From Nostoc sp. NIES-4103 (GTDB taxonomy: Bacteria; Cyanobacteriota; Cyanobacteriia; Cyanobacteriales; Nostocaceae), in the NCBI RefSeq assembly GCF_002368335.1, contig NZ_AP018288.1, positions 364,948 to 428,947 of the forward strand: a stretch of 64,000 nt of DNA. The letters run 5' to 3'. The notes under the pieces were generated by a model. It had not been told where the DNA came from. It did not search any database and saw only the letters and a program-made list of their open reading frames with translations. Shown in pieces: positions 52,016-61,137 of this stretch (the first letter of the stretch is position 1; each line of letters begins with the position of its first letter). The position numbers and the translations under genes are program-made.

Positions 52016-54472
52016 ATGGCAAACACGCCTCAACATTTCCTTGAAAAAATCCGAGAAGCGAAAGAGAAAAAGCTGAAAGAATTAGATTTAAGCAATCATT
52101 GGCGTACTGACAACCAAAAACTAACAGAGATTCCTGCTGAAGTGTTTGAACTGGAATGGTTGGAGTTTTTGAATTTAGGGGGCAACCAAATCACCACACT
52201 GCCAGAAGCCATCACCCGCCTGCAAAAACTCACTACCCTCTATTTAAATCACAACCAAATAAGGACACTCCCAGAAGCCATCACCTACCCGCAAAAACTC
52301 ATCATCCTAAATTTAAGCGACAACCAAATAAGGACACTCCCAGAAGCCATTACCGACCTGCAACAACTCAACATCTTGAATTTAAGGGGCAACCAAATCA
52401 CGACATTACCAGAAGCGATCGCCCGCCTACAACAACTCACCTGTCTGTATTTAAGCAACAACCAATTAACGACACTACCAGAAGCGATCGCTGATCTGCA
52501 ACAACTCACCACCCTGTATTTAAACGGCAACCCTATTGAAAAGCCACCACTAGAAGTAGTTGAAAACGGTATTTGGGCAATTACAAATTATTTCCGGCAA
52601 CTGCAAGCAGAAGGGACAGATTATCTGTATGAAGCAAAGCTGCTAATTGTTGGCGAACCAGGCGCAGGTAAAACAACACTGGCGAAAAAGATTGAAAACC
52701 CAAATTATCAACTGCAAGAGGAAGACTCAACAAAAGGAATTGAAGTAACAAAGTGGCGTTTCTCAGAAAATGAACGAGAATATCGAGTCAACATCTGGGA
52801 CTTTGGCGGGCAAGAAATTTACCATACCACTCACCAGTTTTTCCTCACCAAGCGTTCCCTCTATATATTAGTAGCGGACACCCGCAATGAAGACACAGAT
52901 TTTTATTACTGGCTGAATGTCGTAGAACTTTTGAGTGATAACAGTCCACTGCTGATTATTAAAAATGAAAAACAAGACCGCCACCGAGAAATTAATGAAC
53001 GCCAACTCCGGGGAGAGTTTACCAATCTCAAGGAAACTCTGGCAAGCAACCTCAAGACAAACCGGGGTTTAGAAGATATCCTGCGAAACATCAAACATTA
53101 CATTACATCTTTGCCTCACATTGGTACTCCACTCCCGAAAACCTGGGTGAAAGTTCGAGAAGCTTTAGAAAAAAACCCACACAATTACATCAGCTTAGAT
53201 GAATACTTGCATATCTGCCAGCAAAATGGCTTTACCCAACTAAAAGATAAATTGCAGTTGAGTGGCTACCTGCACGATTTAGGCGTATGCTTGCACTTCC
53301 AAGAAGACCCACTCTTGAAAAAGACAGTTATTCTCAAACCCAAGTGGGGAACTGATGCAGTTTACAAAGTGCTAGATAATGAAACAGTGATTCGCAACTT
53401 GGGCAAATTCACAAAATTTGACTTAGCAAATATCTGGTGTGAAGACGAATACGCCATGATACAGGATGAACTTTTGCGGTTAATGATTAACTTCAAACTC
53501 TGCTACGAAATTCCCACAAGGCAAGGCACTTACATTGCCCCACAATTACTAACTGAAAATCAACCACCATATAACTGGGATGAAACTAATAATTTGATTC
53601 TGCGTTACACTTACGAGTTCATGCCCAAGGGAATCATCACTCAGTTTATCGTTGTCATGCATAAACTGATTCATGAACAGCGATGTGTTTGGAAAAGTGG
53701 CGTTGTCCTCAGCGAAAATGAGACAAAAGCAGAGGTGATTGAATATTACAGCAAGCGAGAAATCAAAATTCGCGTTTCAGGTCGTCATAAAAGAGATTTC
53801 ATGACCATAGTTACACATGAACTAGATAAAATTCATGCTTCATACAAGCATCTGAAGTACAACAAGTTAATTCCTTGTAATTGCACCAAATGCAAAGATA
53901 GCAAAGAACTGCACTTTTATAAATTTGAAAGTTTAAAAAAACGTATATTCGACGGACAATTTCAAGTCCAATGCGAGGAAAGTTATCAGCAAGTCGATGT
54001 TTTAGGTTTAATTGATGATGTAATGAATAGAAACAAAGAAGAGTTACTAGCAGAAACTATAGGCAGAAAAAATAACCCTTCTGAATTTCAGCAAATTATA
54101 AATATCAACCTGAGTCAAATTAAAAAAAAGGAAAATAACTCAATGTCAAATATTAATCAATATGGTTTTGGCGATAACATTGCTGGTGATAAAGTTATGC
54201 GTGATAAAATTGGCACTCAAATCAACAATGCCCAAAACTTGGCACAAGCAGCAAAAGATATTAAAGAACTTTTAAATCAACTTTCACAAGAATATTCCAA
54301 TACTGCAATAGTGGGTGCAAAAGCGATTGAGGAAATAGACCGCAACCCGACGTTGAAAGCCCGGATTATCAATGCCTTAAAAGAAGCAGGATCAGAAGCT
54401 CTAGATAAAGCAGTTGATCATCCTGCTGTGAGCATTGTGATAGCAGCAGCTAAAGGTTTTATGGATAGCTGA
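52016..54472 (+). CDS. Roco protein (LRR-Roc-COR GTPase)
   Basis: 818 residues from the ATG at 52016, with AGGTG 10 nt upstream; a GTG at 52004 is in frame. About six leucine-rich repeats (residues 40-175, unit LPEAITxLQxLxxLxLxxNQI) are followed by the Roc GTPase: Walker A GEPGAGKTT (213-221), G3 WDFGGQE (261-267) and a weak G4, IIKNEKQDR. A COR domain follows (about 370-560). The tail (about 700-818) has YGFGDNIAGDKVMRDKIG and a hydrophobic end, AVSIVIAAAKGFM. Roco GTPases dimerise through COR and signal in unknown bacterial pathways. Confidence 0.92.
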   Translation: MANTPQHFLEKIREAKEKKLKELDLSNHWRTDNQKLTEIPAEVFELEWLEFLNLGGNQITTLPEAITRLQKLTTLYLNHNQIRTLPEAITYPQKLIILNLSDNQIRTLPEAITDLQQLNILNLRGNQITTLPEAIARLQQLTCLYLSNNQLTTLPEAIADLQQLTTLYLNGNPIEKPPLEVVENGIWAITNYFRQLQAEGTDYLYEAKLLIVGEPGAGKTTLAKKIENPNYQLQEEDSTKGIEVTKWRFSENEREYRVNIWDFGGQEIYHTTHQFFLTKRSLYILVADTRNEDTDFYYWLNVVELLSDNSPLLIIKNEKQDRHREINERQLRGEFTNLKETLASNLKTNRGLEDILRNIKHYITSLPHIGTPLPKTWVKVREALEKNPHNYISLDEYLHICQQNGFTQLKDKLQLSGYLHDLGVCLHFQEDPLLKKTVILKPKWGTDAVYKVLDNETVIRNLGKFTKFDLANIWCEDEYAMIQDELLRLMINFKLCYEIPTRQGTYIAPQLLTENQPPYNWDETNNLILRYTYEFMPKGIITQFIVVMHKLIHEQRCVWKSGVVLSENETKAEVIEYYSKREIKIRVSGRHKRDFMTIVTHELDKIHASYKHLKYNKLIPCNCTKCKDSKELHFYKFESLKKRIFDGQFQVQCEESYQQVDVLGLIDDVMNRNKEELLAETIGRKNNPSEFQQIININLSQIKKKENNSMSNINQYGFGDNIAGDKVMRDKIGTQINNAQNLAQAAKDIKELLNQLSQEYSNTAIVGAKAIEEIDRNPTLKARIINALKEAGSEALDKAVDHPAVSIVIAAAKGFMDS

Positions 54473-54661
54473 AAATTCTGATATAATTCGGAATTAATAT
54501 CATTTATATTGAATAATTATTATAAGGCTCACGCAGAGACAAGGCAGTGCGTTTGGTCGCCAGACTTGAAGCAACTGCCGCGCAGAGTCGCAGAGAAGTT
54601 ATTGTGAGTATTTATAATAGTTAATTAGACAGAGTAAATATTACTTTTTGACAATCTATAT

Positions 54662-55321
54662 ATGTTGCGTAAATGGTTTTTGACACGTTGGCAACTCTTA
54701 ATAGGATTACTGCTTTTTAGTGCAATTATTAGTCCCTTAGCGCTGAATTTTTATGTAAATGCAATTACCAGCGATCGCCGCTACACCAATCCTACACAAA
54801 TACCAGCCCAGCGAGTTGCCATTGTGTTTGGTGCAGGAGTTTATCCTGATGGTACACCAACACCAATGTTAAGCGATCGCGTTTCGGCTGCGGTTGAACT
54901 TTACAAATTAGGGCGAGTACAAAAGCTGTTAATGACGGGTGACAACAGCCGCAAAGATTATGATGAAGTCACCACCATGAAGCGTTACGCAGTGGAACGA
55001 GGCGTACCCGATGCAGATATTACCTTAGATTATGCAGGTTTTAGCACTTATGAAAGTTGTTATCGCGCCAAGGATATTTTTGGAGTCAAGCAGGCAATTT
55101 TAATTACCCAGAAATTTCATTTACCTCGCGCTGTTTATACTTGTAATCAGCTTGGTGTAGAAGCATTCGGTTTAGGAACACCAGATTGGGAGACCTACCG
55201 TTTTCATACGATCAGCTACTATACTCTGCGAGAACAATTATCTACTCTCAAAGCATTGTGGGAAATTCATATTACCCGCCCTCTGCCAACTTTTCTCGGC
55301 CCTTTTCAGGGAATCTCTTGA
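54662..55321 (+). CDS. SanA/YdcF family (DUF218) membrane protein
   Basis: 219 residues: one N-terminal membrane helix (LLIGLLLFSAIISPLALNFYV, about 12-32) and a DUF218 domain facing the periplasm. Motifs are VAIVFGAGVYPDGTPTPMLSDRV, LLMTGDNSRKDYDEVTTMKRYA, LDYAGFSTYESCYRA and ILITQKFHLPRAVYTC. E. coli SanA/ElyC proteins of this family affect envelope integrity, and the chemistry is unknown. It stands alone. Confidence 0.88.
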   Translation: MLRKWFLTRWQLLIGLLLFSAIISPLALNFYVNAITSDRRYTNPTQIPAQRVAIVFGAGVYPDGTPTPMLSDRVSAAVELYKLGRVQKLLMTGDNSRKDYDEVTTMKRYAVERGVPDADITLDYAGFSTYESCYRAKDIFGVKQAILITQKFHLPRAVYTCNQLGVEAFGLGTPDWETYRFHTISYYTLREQLSTLKALWEIHITRPLPTFLGPFQGIS

Positions 55322-55461
55322 AAAAGGGAGATGAGGGAGATGAGGGAGATGGGGGGCTTTGGGGCCCCCTCTGGGGTCGGGGGAGAGGTCAAAACAGCGC
55401 TTGCCGAACTCACGTTATATTAGGGTGTAGATGTTCTGCCACCTAGTTAGAGCAACCTTGT

Positions 55462-55710
55462 ATGACTTCTGAAGATACTGATCGCCCACAATCTTCTGTT
55501 GCTAACGTTGTTTACCGATTTCTTGGAGGTGCTTCACTTGGTGCTTTGCTGGTATTCATCCCTTACTCATTATCAACTATAGAATTAAACTTGCTTAACA
55601 TAACGATTGCATTATTGCTAGTTATATTGTGTGGATTACTATCAATCGTTTTAGGCAAAAGATTTATGGAAGCGTTAATACGATCATTAGAGTATTCTGG
55701 TTTTTATTAA
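55462..55710 (+). CDS. small two-TM hypothetical protein
   Basis: 82 residues, with hydrophobic segments at about 23-43 (LGGASLGALLVFIPYSLS) and 47-68 (NITIALLLVILCGLLSIVL), and a polar N-terminus (MTSEDTDRPQSS). No family is recognised. It follows a repeat segment carrying a partial MITE end (about 55370-55420). Confidence 0.5.
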   Translation: MTSEDTDRPQSSVANVVYRFLGGASLGALLVFIPYSLSTIELNLLNITIALLLVILCGLLSIVLGKRFMEALIRSLEYSGFY

Positions 55711-55876
55711 TGTGCTGCATGGATACTTTTTTAGCAATCGCTTGTTTTTGATCCAACCTCACAAAATCGCCTTGCCTCCTCCTAGACTATGTTTCGGTGG
55801 CAATGACATATACTCAGCTAGCTGCGTAAGTCCCATTCATGTCAAAAGTAGGGGCGCTGTGCCCCTACAACTGAAA

Positions 55877-57760
55877 TCAATTTAATTGCTCAATTCTGCT
55901 TCTTAAACCGTTGCTATTCAGTTTTTTCAACATTTCATCGGCATTATAACGGTTGCTAAAGACTCCGGCTTGCATGACTCTTTGACCTTGCCAGATTGTA
56001 GGAAATGCTCCTGGTGCAAACATTCGTACTAAATCTTGCTCTTTGTCAGTTGGAGTTTCTACAACCACGCGGTAACGTACACCCATCTGTTTACTTCTAG
56101 TAGGTGGCGCATAACTGCCACCATAGGCAGTGGTATAAGTTTGGGTGACTGGAACTTTTTGCATATTGCGAGTATTTCCAATAGGGATATTGCCATTGGG
56201 AACAGGCAAAATAGCTGTCTCACTCTGGACAGGAGTTTGCGGTATTCCTCCAAGTATTGTTGGGTTGGATGGCGGCTGTGCTACAGAATCAGGTGCAGCA
56301 AACTCGATTGTGTTGGGATCGATATGCACATAATTCAGTTGTGCTGTCTCAGGCTTAATTGCTGGTAATGGGGTGATTTTTCCCGTTGAGAGAACTGGAA
56401 TATTGGGCGGTGTTTCTCTGGCTGTCAAGCTGCTAGGAACAGGAAAGCCGTTTAACCCTTCCACTCTTGGGGTGGGTGGTTGTTGATTATATGATTGACT
56501 GTTGACTGATGACTGTTGACTATTGACTGTTGACTGTTGACTAGAGAAGCTAATTTCTAGGCTTGCTGGGATTTCTGGAATTGTATTACTAGGTAAGGCG
56601 GCAGTTACTGAATTATTCGCTACGGATGTTGCTTTTGGGTTAAGATCTACCTTACCAGCGATGCGATCGCTCTCTAATTTATTGCCACTAGCCACAATCA
56701 CTTGTTTGGCAGCACTGGCATTAATATCATAGCGAGAATTATTACGAAATTCATTAGCACCGACTTCGTTAGCGTTACCCAAATCTGGCATTGCTTGGGC
56801 TAAAGCTACTAAACCATCTTCTTTACTATCTTGAATTAAATTATTCCGTAAAATCGGGCGAGCCTTAGCTTGCACTAAAATTCCAGAACGGTTATTCTGA
56901 ATTTGATTACCTACTACTACTGGGGCAGCATTTTGGGTAATATTTATCCCAAACCCAGTTTCGACAAAGACATTTTCTCGCACTTGCGGCTGGGAATTGC
57001 CGCCAATAGTCATGCCATTTGCCCCATTGCGATAAAAGTAATTTTTGCTGATTGTGGGGACACCCTTACCAGCAACAGAAATCCCATCTTGAGTATTGCC
57101 AGTAAATGTATTTTCTGTAACTACTGGATTGCTTGATTCAATCCACAAACCGTAACCGCGAGGATTGGAATTGGTGACAGTTACCCCAGTCAACTCTCCT
57201 TGAGTTGCACCGACTATGGTGACATTTTGACCACCAAAACTACGGCTGAGGTATTCACCACCTCCTTGGATTGTAATACCGCGTCCTTTGTTGGCGGTGT
57301 CTCCTTGAATGGTAACACCTGGTTTGAGCATGAGTGGAAATACTTCTCCAGTCTCGGCGCTATAAGTACCTGTGGCAAGCTTAATTACTGTATTGGCAGT
57401 AGCTAACCGCAGTGCTTGGGTAATTGTTTTCACTGGAGTATTTTCACTACCATTGCCCCCAGTGTCGTCTCCAACACTTGGGTTGACAAACAGTACATTA
57501 ACCTGAGACATTGTTGTTTCATTCAGGGGCATCCGTTCTGGTACAGATGGCATCTGAGCAACGGCACTGCTAAGGCTTGCACCTAGCAGCAATGCCATGC
57601 TTGCCAATCCTACGCCAACTACGAAATACAATACTGAAAAGCCAAAAACTGAAGGTGTTGCTAATTCAAGGTTTGGATTGAGTTTATCAACCTGGGTAAT
57701 TAGCTTTCGTTGCAAGGTATCTGCCCTGCGATATTTAGCAAAGACAATGGGGGGAATCAA
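55877..57760 (-). CDS. secreted DUF1565 beta-helix protein with SPOR-like tail
   Basis: 627 residues. A membrane anchor or signal lies at about 41-68 (FGFSVLYFVVGVGLASMALL). DUF1565 (about 88-330) has VNPSVGDDTGGNGSENTPVK and ITQALRLATANTVIKLATGTYSAETGE, followed by parallel beta-helix repeats (NPVVTENTFTGNTQDGISV, RPILRNNLIQDSKEDGLV). A proline-rich linker follows, and the C-terminal 80 residues (YRVVVETPTDKEQDLVRMF ... MQAGVFSNRYNADEMLKKL) look like a SPOR peptidoglycan-binding domain. Residues about 408-425 (SQQSTVNSQQSSVNSQ) are a translated CAACAGT heptamer array. Confidence 0.85.
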   Translation of the reverse strand: MIPPIVFAKYRRADTLQRKLITQVDKLNPNLELATPSVFGFSVLYFVVGVGLASMALLLGASLSSAVAQMPSVPERMPLNETTMSQVNVLFVNPSVGDDTGGNGSENTPVKTITQALRLATANTVIKLATGTYSAETGEVFPLMLKPGVTIQGDTANKGRGITIQGGGEYLSRSFGGQNVTIVGATQGELTGVTVTNSNPRGYGLWIESSNPVVTENTFTGNTQDGISVAGKGVPTISKNYFYRNGANGMTIGGNSQPQVRENVFVETGFGINITQNAAPVVVGNQIQNNRSGILVQAKARPILRNNLIQDSKEDGLVALAQAMPDLGNANEVGANEFRNNSRYDINASAAKQVIVASGNKLESDRIAGKVDLNPKATSVANNSVTAALPSNTIPEIPASLEISFSSQQSTVNSQQSSVNSQSYNQQPPTPRVEGLNGFPVPSSLTARETPPNIPVLSTGKITPLPAIKPETAQLNYVHIDPNTIEFAAPDSVAQPPSNPTILGGIPQTPVQSETAILPVPNGNIPIGNTRNMQKVPVTQTYTTAYGGSYAPPTRSKQMGVRYRVVVETPTDKEQDLVRMFAPGAFPTIWQGQRVMQAGVFSNRYNADEMLKKLNSNGLRSRIEQLN

Positions 57761-57883
57761 CTTTACACCACTCCTTAGAAGTTAGAAGTAACAATAAATT
57801 CTTATACCCAAGAGAAACATAGTATGTCGATAATGTAATCTACATATTGACCTATTGGCTATTTTGCATACAAAGTAATAAAT

Positions 57884-58022
57884 GGGGACTGGGGACTGAG
57901 GACTAGGGACTGGGGACTGGGGGCTGGGGACTGGGGACTGGGGACTGGAGAAAGGTTTTCCCGATACCCAATCCCCAATACCCAATCCCCGATACCCAAT
58001 TCCCAATCCCCAATCCCCGATA
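57884..58022. repeat. heptamer arrays upstream of thiE
   Basis: GGGGACT units (57884-57948) are followed by AATACCC/AATCCCC units (57961-58020), ending 27 bp before the thiE start. It is the same pair of arrays, in the same order and joined by GGAGAAAGGTTTTCCCGATACC, as inside cobN near 21065-21110. Confidence 0.8.
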
Positions 58023-58047
58023 AAACAATGCGAAGAACACTGCAACT

Positions 58048-59154
58048 ATGAAAGAGGCTGGCTATTACGATGAACAAAGCACTAATGGGGTTGTTGTAAT
58101 GGTCGAGCCATACAGCCAAAAAGAGCTAATACAGCAAGTTGTTTACCGCATTTTAGATGCTAATTTAGATCGCGCTCGTGAAGGTTTGCGAATTATCGAA
58201 GAATGGTGTCGCTTTGGACTAAATAATGCCCAATTGACTGGGGAATGTAAACAAATGCGGCAGGAAATAGCTATCTGGCATACTGCTGAAATTAGGGCGG
58301 CGCGAGATACACCAGGCGATCGCGGCACTGAATTAACCCATCCTCAAGAAGAACAGCGCTCTAGTGTAAAATCTTTGTTGCAAGCTAATCTGTGTCGTGT
58401 GCAAGAAGCCTTGCGAGTATTGGAAGAATACGGCAAGCTTTATCACCCCAATATGGGGACAGCATTTAAGCAGATGCGCTATCGAGTTTACACTTTGGAA
58501 AGTAATATTATGGCTTATCACCGTCACCAACTTTTATTGCGATCGCATTTATATCTTGTCACTTCGCCGTCAGAAAATTTATTGGCAACTGTTGAAGCTG
58601 CCCTCAAAGGTGGACTAACTCTGGTGCAGTATCGTGATAAAACTTCTGATGACAGTTTGCGTTTAGAACAAGCCACAAAGTTAAGCCAGCTATGTCACTC
58701 CTACGGGGCTTTGTTCATCGTCAATGACCGAGTGGATCTGGCTTTAGCAGTGGATGCAGACGGTGTGCATTTAGGACAGCAAGATATGCCTATTGCTATT
58801 GCGCGACAAATACTTGGGCCTCAGCGCTTGATAGGTGGCTCTACCACAAATCCTGACGAAATGCAAAAGACAATTGCTGAAGGTGTAGACTATATCGGTG
58901 TGGGGCCAGTTTATGCAACTCCTACTAAACCAGATAAGCCGGCAACAGGTTTAGAATACGTTAGCTATGCAGCAAAAAATAGTTCAATTCCCTGGTTTGC
59001 CATTGGGGGAATAGATGCCAATAATATCAATGATCTGATCGATGCAGGAGCAGAACGTGTGGCGGTGGTGCGATCAGTGATGCAAGCCGAACAACCCACC
59101 CTAGTGACACAATATTTACTTTCGCAGCTCAATCGCATCAAACCGCAGCCGTAA
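58048..59154 (+). CDS. thiE: thiamine-phosphate synthase
   Basis: 368 residues of the long cyanobacterial type. An N-terminal helical domain (about 25-150; VVYRILDANLDRAREGLRII, LEEYGKLYHPNMG) precedes the ThiE TIM barrel (about 160-360; LTLVQYRDKTSDDSLRLEQA, IVNDRVDLALAVDADGVHLG, YIGVGPVYATPTKPDKPATG, WFAIGGIDANNI). It joins the pyrimidine and thiazole phosphates to thiamine phosphate. The ATG at 58099 (MVEPYSQKEL) is an equally plausible start, since the first 17 residues are not conserved in the family. thiS follows 121 bp later. Confidence 0.95.
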   Translation: MKEAGYYDEQSTNGVVVMVEPYSQKELIQQVVYRILDANLDRAREGLRIIEEWCRFGLNNAQLTGECKQMRQEIAIWHTAEIRAARDTPGDRGTELTHPQEEQRSSVKSLLQANLCRVQEALRVLEEYGKLYHPNMGTAFKQMRYRVYTLESNIMAYHRHQLLLRSHLYLVTSPSENLLATVEAALKGGLTLVQYRDKTSDDSLRLEQATKLSQLCHSYGALFIVNDRVDLALAVDADGVHLGQQDMPIAIARQILGPQRLIGGSTTNPDEMQKTIAEGVDYIGVGPVYATPTKPDKPATGLEYVSYAAKNSSIPWFAIGGIDANNINDLIDAGAERVAVVRSVMQAEQPTLVTQYLLSQLNRIKPQP

Positions 59155-59275
59155 TTAATTAAAAATTAAAAATTAAAAATTAAAAATGGTTTTTTGTAAC
59201 TTTGTAACAAATCCTCATGGACTGTTACTCACAGCGAAAGATAAAAATTTCTCTTTCCCAGTCCCCAGATAGCTT

Positions 59276-59488
59276 ATGTCTAATGAAATTACCTTTGAGG
59301 TAAATGGGGAAACTCGTAGCTGCAATTCCCAAACTGTTTTACCTGATTTATTGCAGCAGTTGGGTTTTAATCCCCGTTTGGTAGCGGTGGAATATAATGG
59401 TGAAATTTTACATCGCCAGTTTTGGCCCGAGACAAAAATACAACCAGGCGATCGCTTGGAGGTAGTAACGATTGTCGGTGGCGGTTAG
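59276..59488 (+). CDS. thiS: sulfur carrier protein ThiS
   Basis: 70 residues, ubiquitin-like fold, ending in the obligatory Gly-Gly (VVTIVGGG). ThiS is thiocarboxylated and donates sulfur for the thiazole ring of thiamine. EITFEVNGETRSC and LEVVTIVGGG are typical. The AAAATTA heptamer run at about 59161-59185 separates it from thiE. The stop overlaps the stop of the convergent glycosyltransferase gene by 4 bp. Confidence 0.93.
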   Translation: MSNEITFEVNGETRSCNSQTVLPDLLQQLGFNPRLVAVEYNGEILHRQFWPETKIQPGDRLEVVTIVGGG

Positions 59489-60705
59489 GTAGCAGATTCA
59501 GATTTATACAGCAAGCGGTGCAGGGTTTTACGCCTAGCTAATTCTTTACCTTGGCGACCGAGTTGTTCGCGCAGTTGCTGGTCTTTGCACAAGCGATTAA
59601 AAGCTTGAAAAACTTCGTAGCCAGACTTAGGATTTACTAGGATGCCATTTTCTTCATGGCGCACTGCATCAATTACAGAACCCAAGCGAGAAGCAATTAC
59701 AGGCTTACCAAAGTAACTTGCTTCTAAGTAGACAACGCCAAAACCCTCTAGATTGCTAGCTTTGCTGTCTAATAAAGTCAGCATGGCAAATATGTCACAG
59801 GCTGCATAATAACTAGATAATTCATGAGGCGGTACATATCCAGCAAAGTGGACTCGTTTGTCCACCCGCAAGCGATGGGCCAGAGATTTCAGTTCTACTT
59901 CACAAGGGCCTTCGCCGCAAATGATGTAGTGGACATCTACGCCTATAGTTAGCAGTAGTGGTATGTTATCAATCACGCGATCAAAGCTTTTGTGTTTCAC
60001 CAACTGTCCTACTGAGAGGATTACTACTGCTGTTTGGGGAATGTTGTAAGACTGACGTAGGCGCAGGCGTAACTCATCTAAATTTTTTTGGCTGGTTTCG
60101 CCATCAAATTTTTCTGGTCTAACTACAGGATGAATTACATGGGTAGGAGTTTGTAAGCGGAAAGTATTTCTGAGGTAATCTCGTGTATGAGAACTGTTAC
60201 AAACTATGCCTTCGGCTCGTGTCAGTGTTAATTTAAAGAGCGATCGCAAAAAAGGGTTGCTTAAAGCGCTAATAATATCATTACCATGCAGGTAAATAAA
60301 AAAACGTATCGGTAAAAGATAACTCAATAGCAACAGCGCCGGAAATTCATAGCCGTGACCCCACTCGATATAACGGTAGTGATAGCGAAAGTAGAGTCTG
60401 ATGGCGAACACAAACGACCAAACCATATTGAAAAGAGGCTTTAAAAGACCCCCGACAAAATGTCCCAGCCAGTATCTAGGGTTTGGCCAGCGATAAACGG
60501 GAAACTGCTGAGCCTGATCAAATACTTTATCACCCGAACAACCAGCAGCCAGAACAATCACCCGTTCCGGATCTTGAAGGCAACGATTATAGAGATATTC
60601 TCCAATCACAGCCTCTTTTGGCAAAAATAGACGGGATATAACTAGAATATCTGGTGATGCAGTTTGGTCTCTGATTTTTGTTCCCAGTTGTGAAATATGT
60701 TCCAT
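59485..60705 (-). CDS. glycosyltransferase family 4
   Basis: 406 residues, GT-B fold. The C-terminal Rossmann domain begins VVILSVGQLVKHKSFDRVID (about 228) and has the retaining-GT4 signature in LLDSKASNLEGFGVVYLEASYFGKPVIAS (E-x7-E, about 320-345). The N-terminal acceptor domain has ILVISRLFLPKEAVIGEYLY and a hydrophobic stretch that may dip into the membrane. It transfers a sugar from a nucleotide donor, probably in polysaccharide or glycolipid synthesis. Donor and acceptor are unknown. Confidence 0.9.
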   Translation of the reverse strand: MEHISQLGTKIRDQTASPDILVISRLFLPKEAVIGEYLYNRCLQDPERVIVLAAGCSGDKVFDQAQQFPVYRWPNPRYWLGHFVGGLLKPLFNMVWSFVFAIRLYFRYHYRYIEWGHGYEFPALLLLSYLLPIRFFIYLHGNDIISALSNPFLRSLFKLTLTRAEGIVCNSSHTRDYLRNTFRLQTPTHVIHPVVRPEKFDGETSQKNLDELRLRLRQSYNIPQTAVVILSVGQLVKHKSFDRVIDNIPLLLTIGVDVHYIICGEGPCEVELKSLAHRLRVDKRVHFAGYVPPHELSSYYAACDIFAMLTLLDSKASNLEGFGVVYLEASYFGKPVIASRLGSVIDAVRHEENGILVNPKSGYEVFQAFNRLCKDQQLREQLGRQGKELARRKTLHRLLYKSESAT

Positions 60706-60813
60706 GTTAATTTTGATAACTTTACTTTCAATAATTGCTAATTGTTGATAATAAAATTAAGGCGAGGTAAGTTAGTGTGATTTGGCTCCTTGTAATTGAT
60801 GTTTACTCACTCG

Positions 60814-61137
60814 CTACTGCCCTTGTGATTGCATGTTTTTTGAAAACTCAAATTTTCCATCAGTCCAGACAATTGCCTTAGCTAGAGCTTGGCAGTTCAC
60901 TGAAGGATAAAGTAGGATATTTGGTTGTTCTTTGGTAGTTGCTACAACAACAGGATATTTTTCCAGATGGAATTGGTGGCTATCACTAATCCAACTGATT
61001 TTGGCAATAGGCTGACTCCTCAAATCATAGTTTTGATGAGTGCAGTTTCCACTACGTAATATTGAGCAACAGCTTTCATGGATGGTTTCAACGTCAAATT
61101 TACTGACTCTATATTTAATTTTCTCCTCTTTTGTCAT
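60814..61137 (-). CDS. hypothetical protein
   Basis: 107 residues from the ATG at 61137 (MTKEEKIKYR); the TTG at 61146 is rejected. It is soluble, with cysteines in ESCCSILRSGNCTHQ and NCQALAK. The middle (YPVVVATTKEQPNILLYPSV) suggests a small beta domain. No family is recognised. Confidence 0.55.
   Translation of the reverse strand: MTKEEKIKYRVSKFDVETIHESCCSILRSGNCTHQNYDLRSQPIAKISWISDSHQFHLEKYPVVVATTKEQPNILLYPSVNCQALAKAIVWTDGKFEFSKNMQSQGQ

Noticed and set aside
57785..58047. TPP riboswitch upstream of thiE
   Set aside because: None of the conserved TPP aptamer segments (CTGAGA, ACCTGAT-like) is present; the region is STRR DNA.
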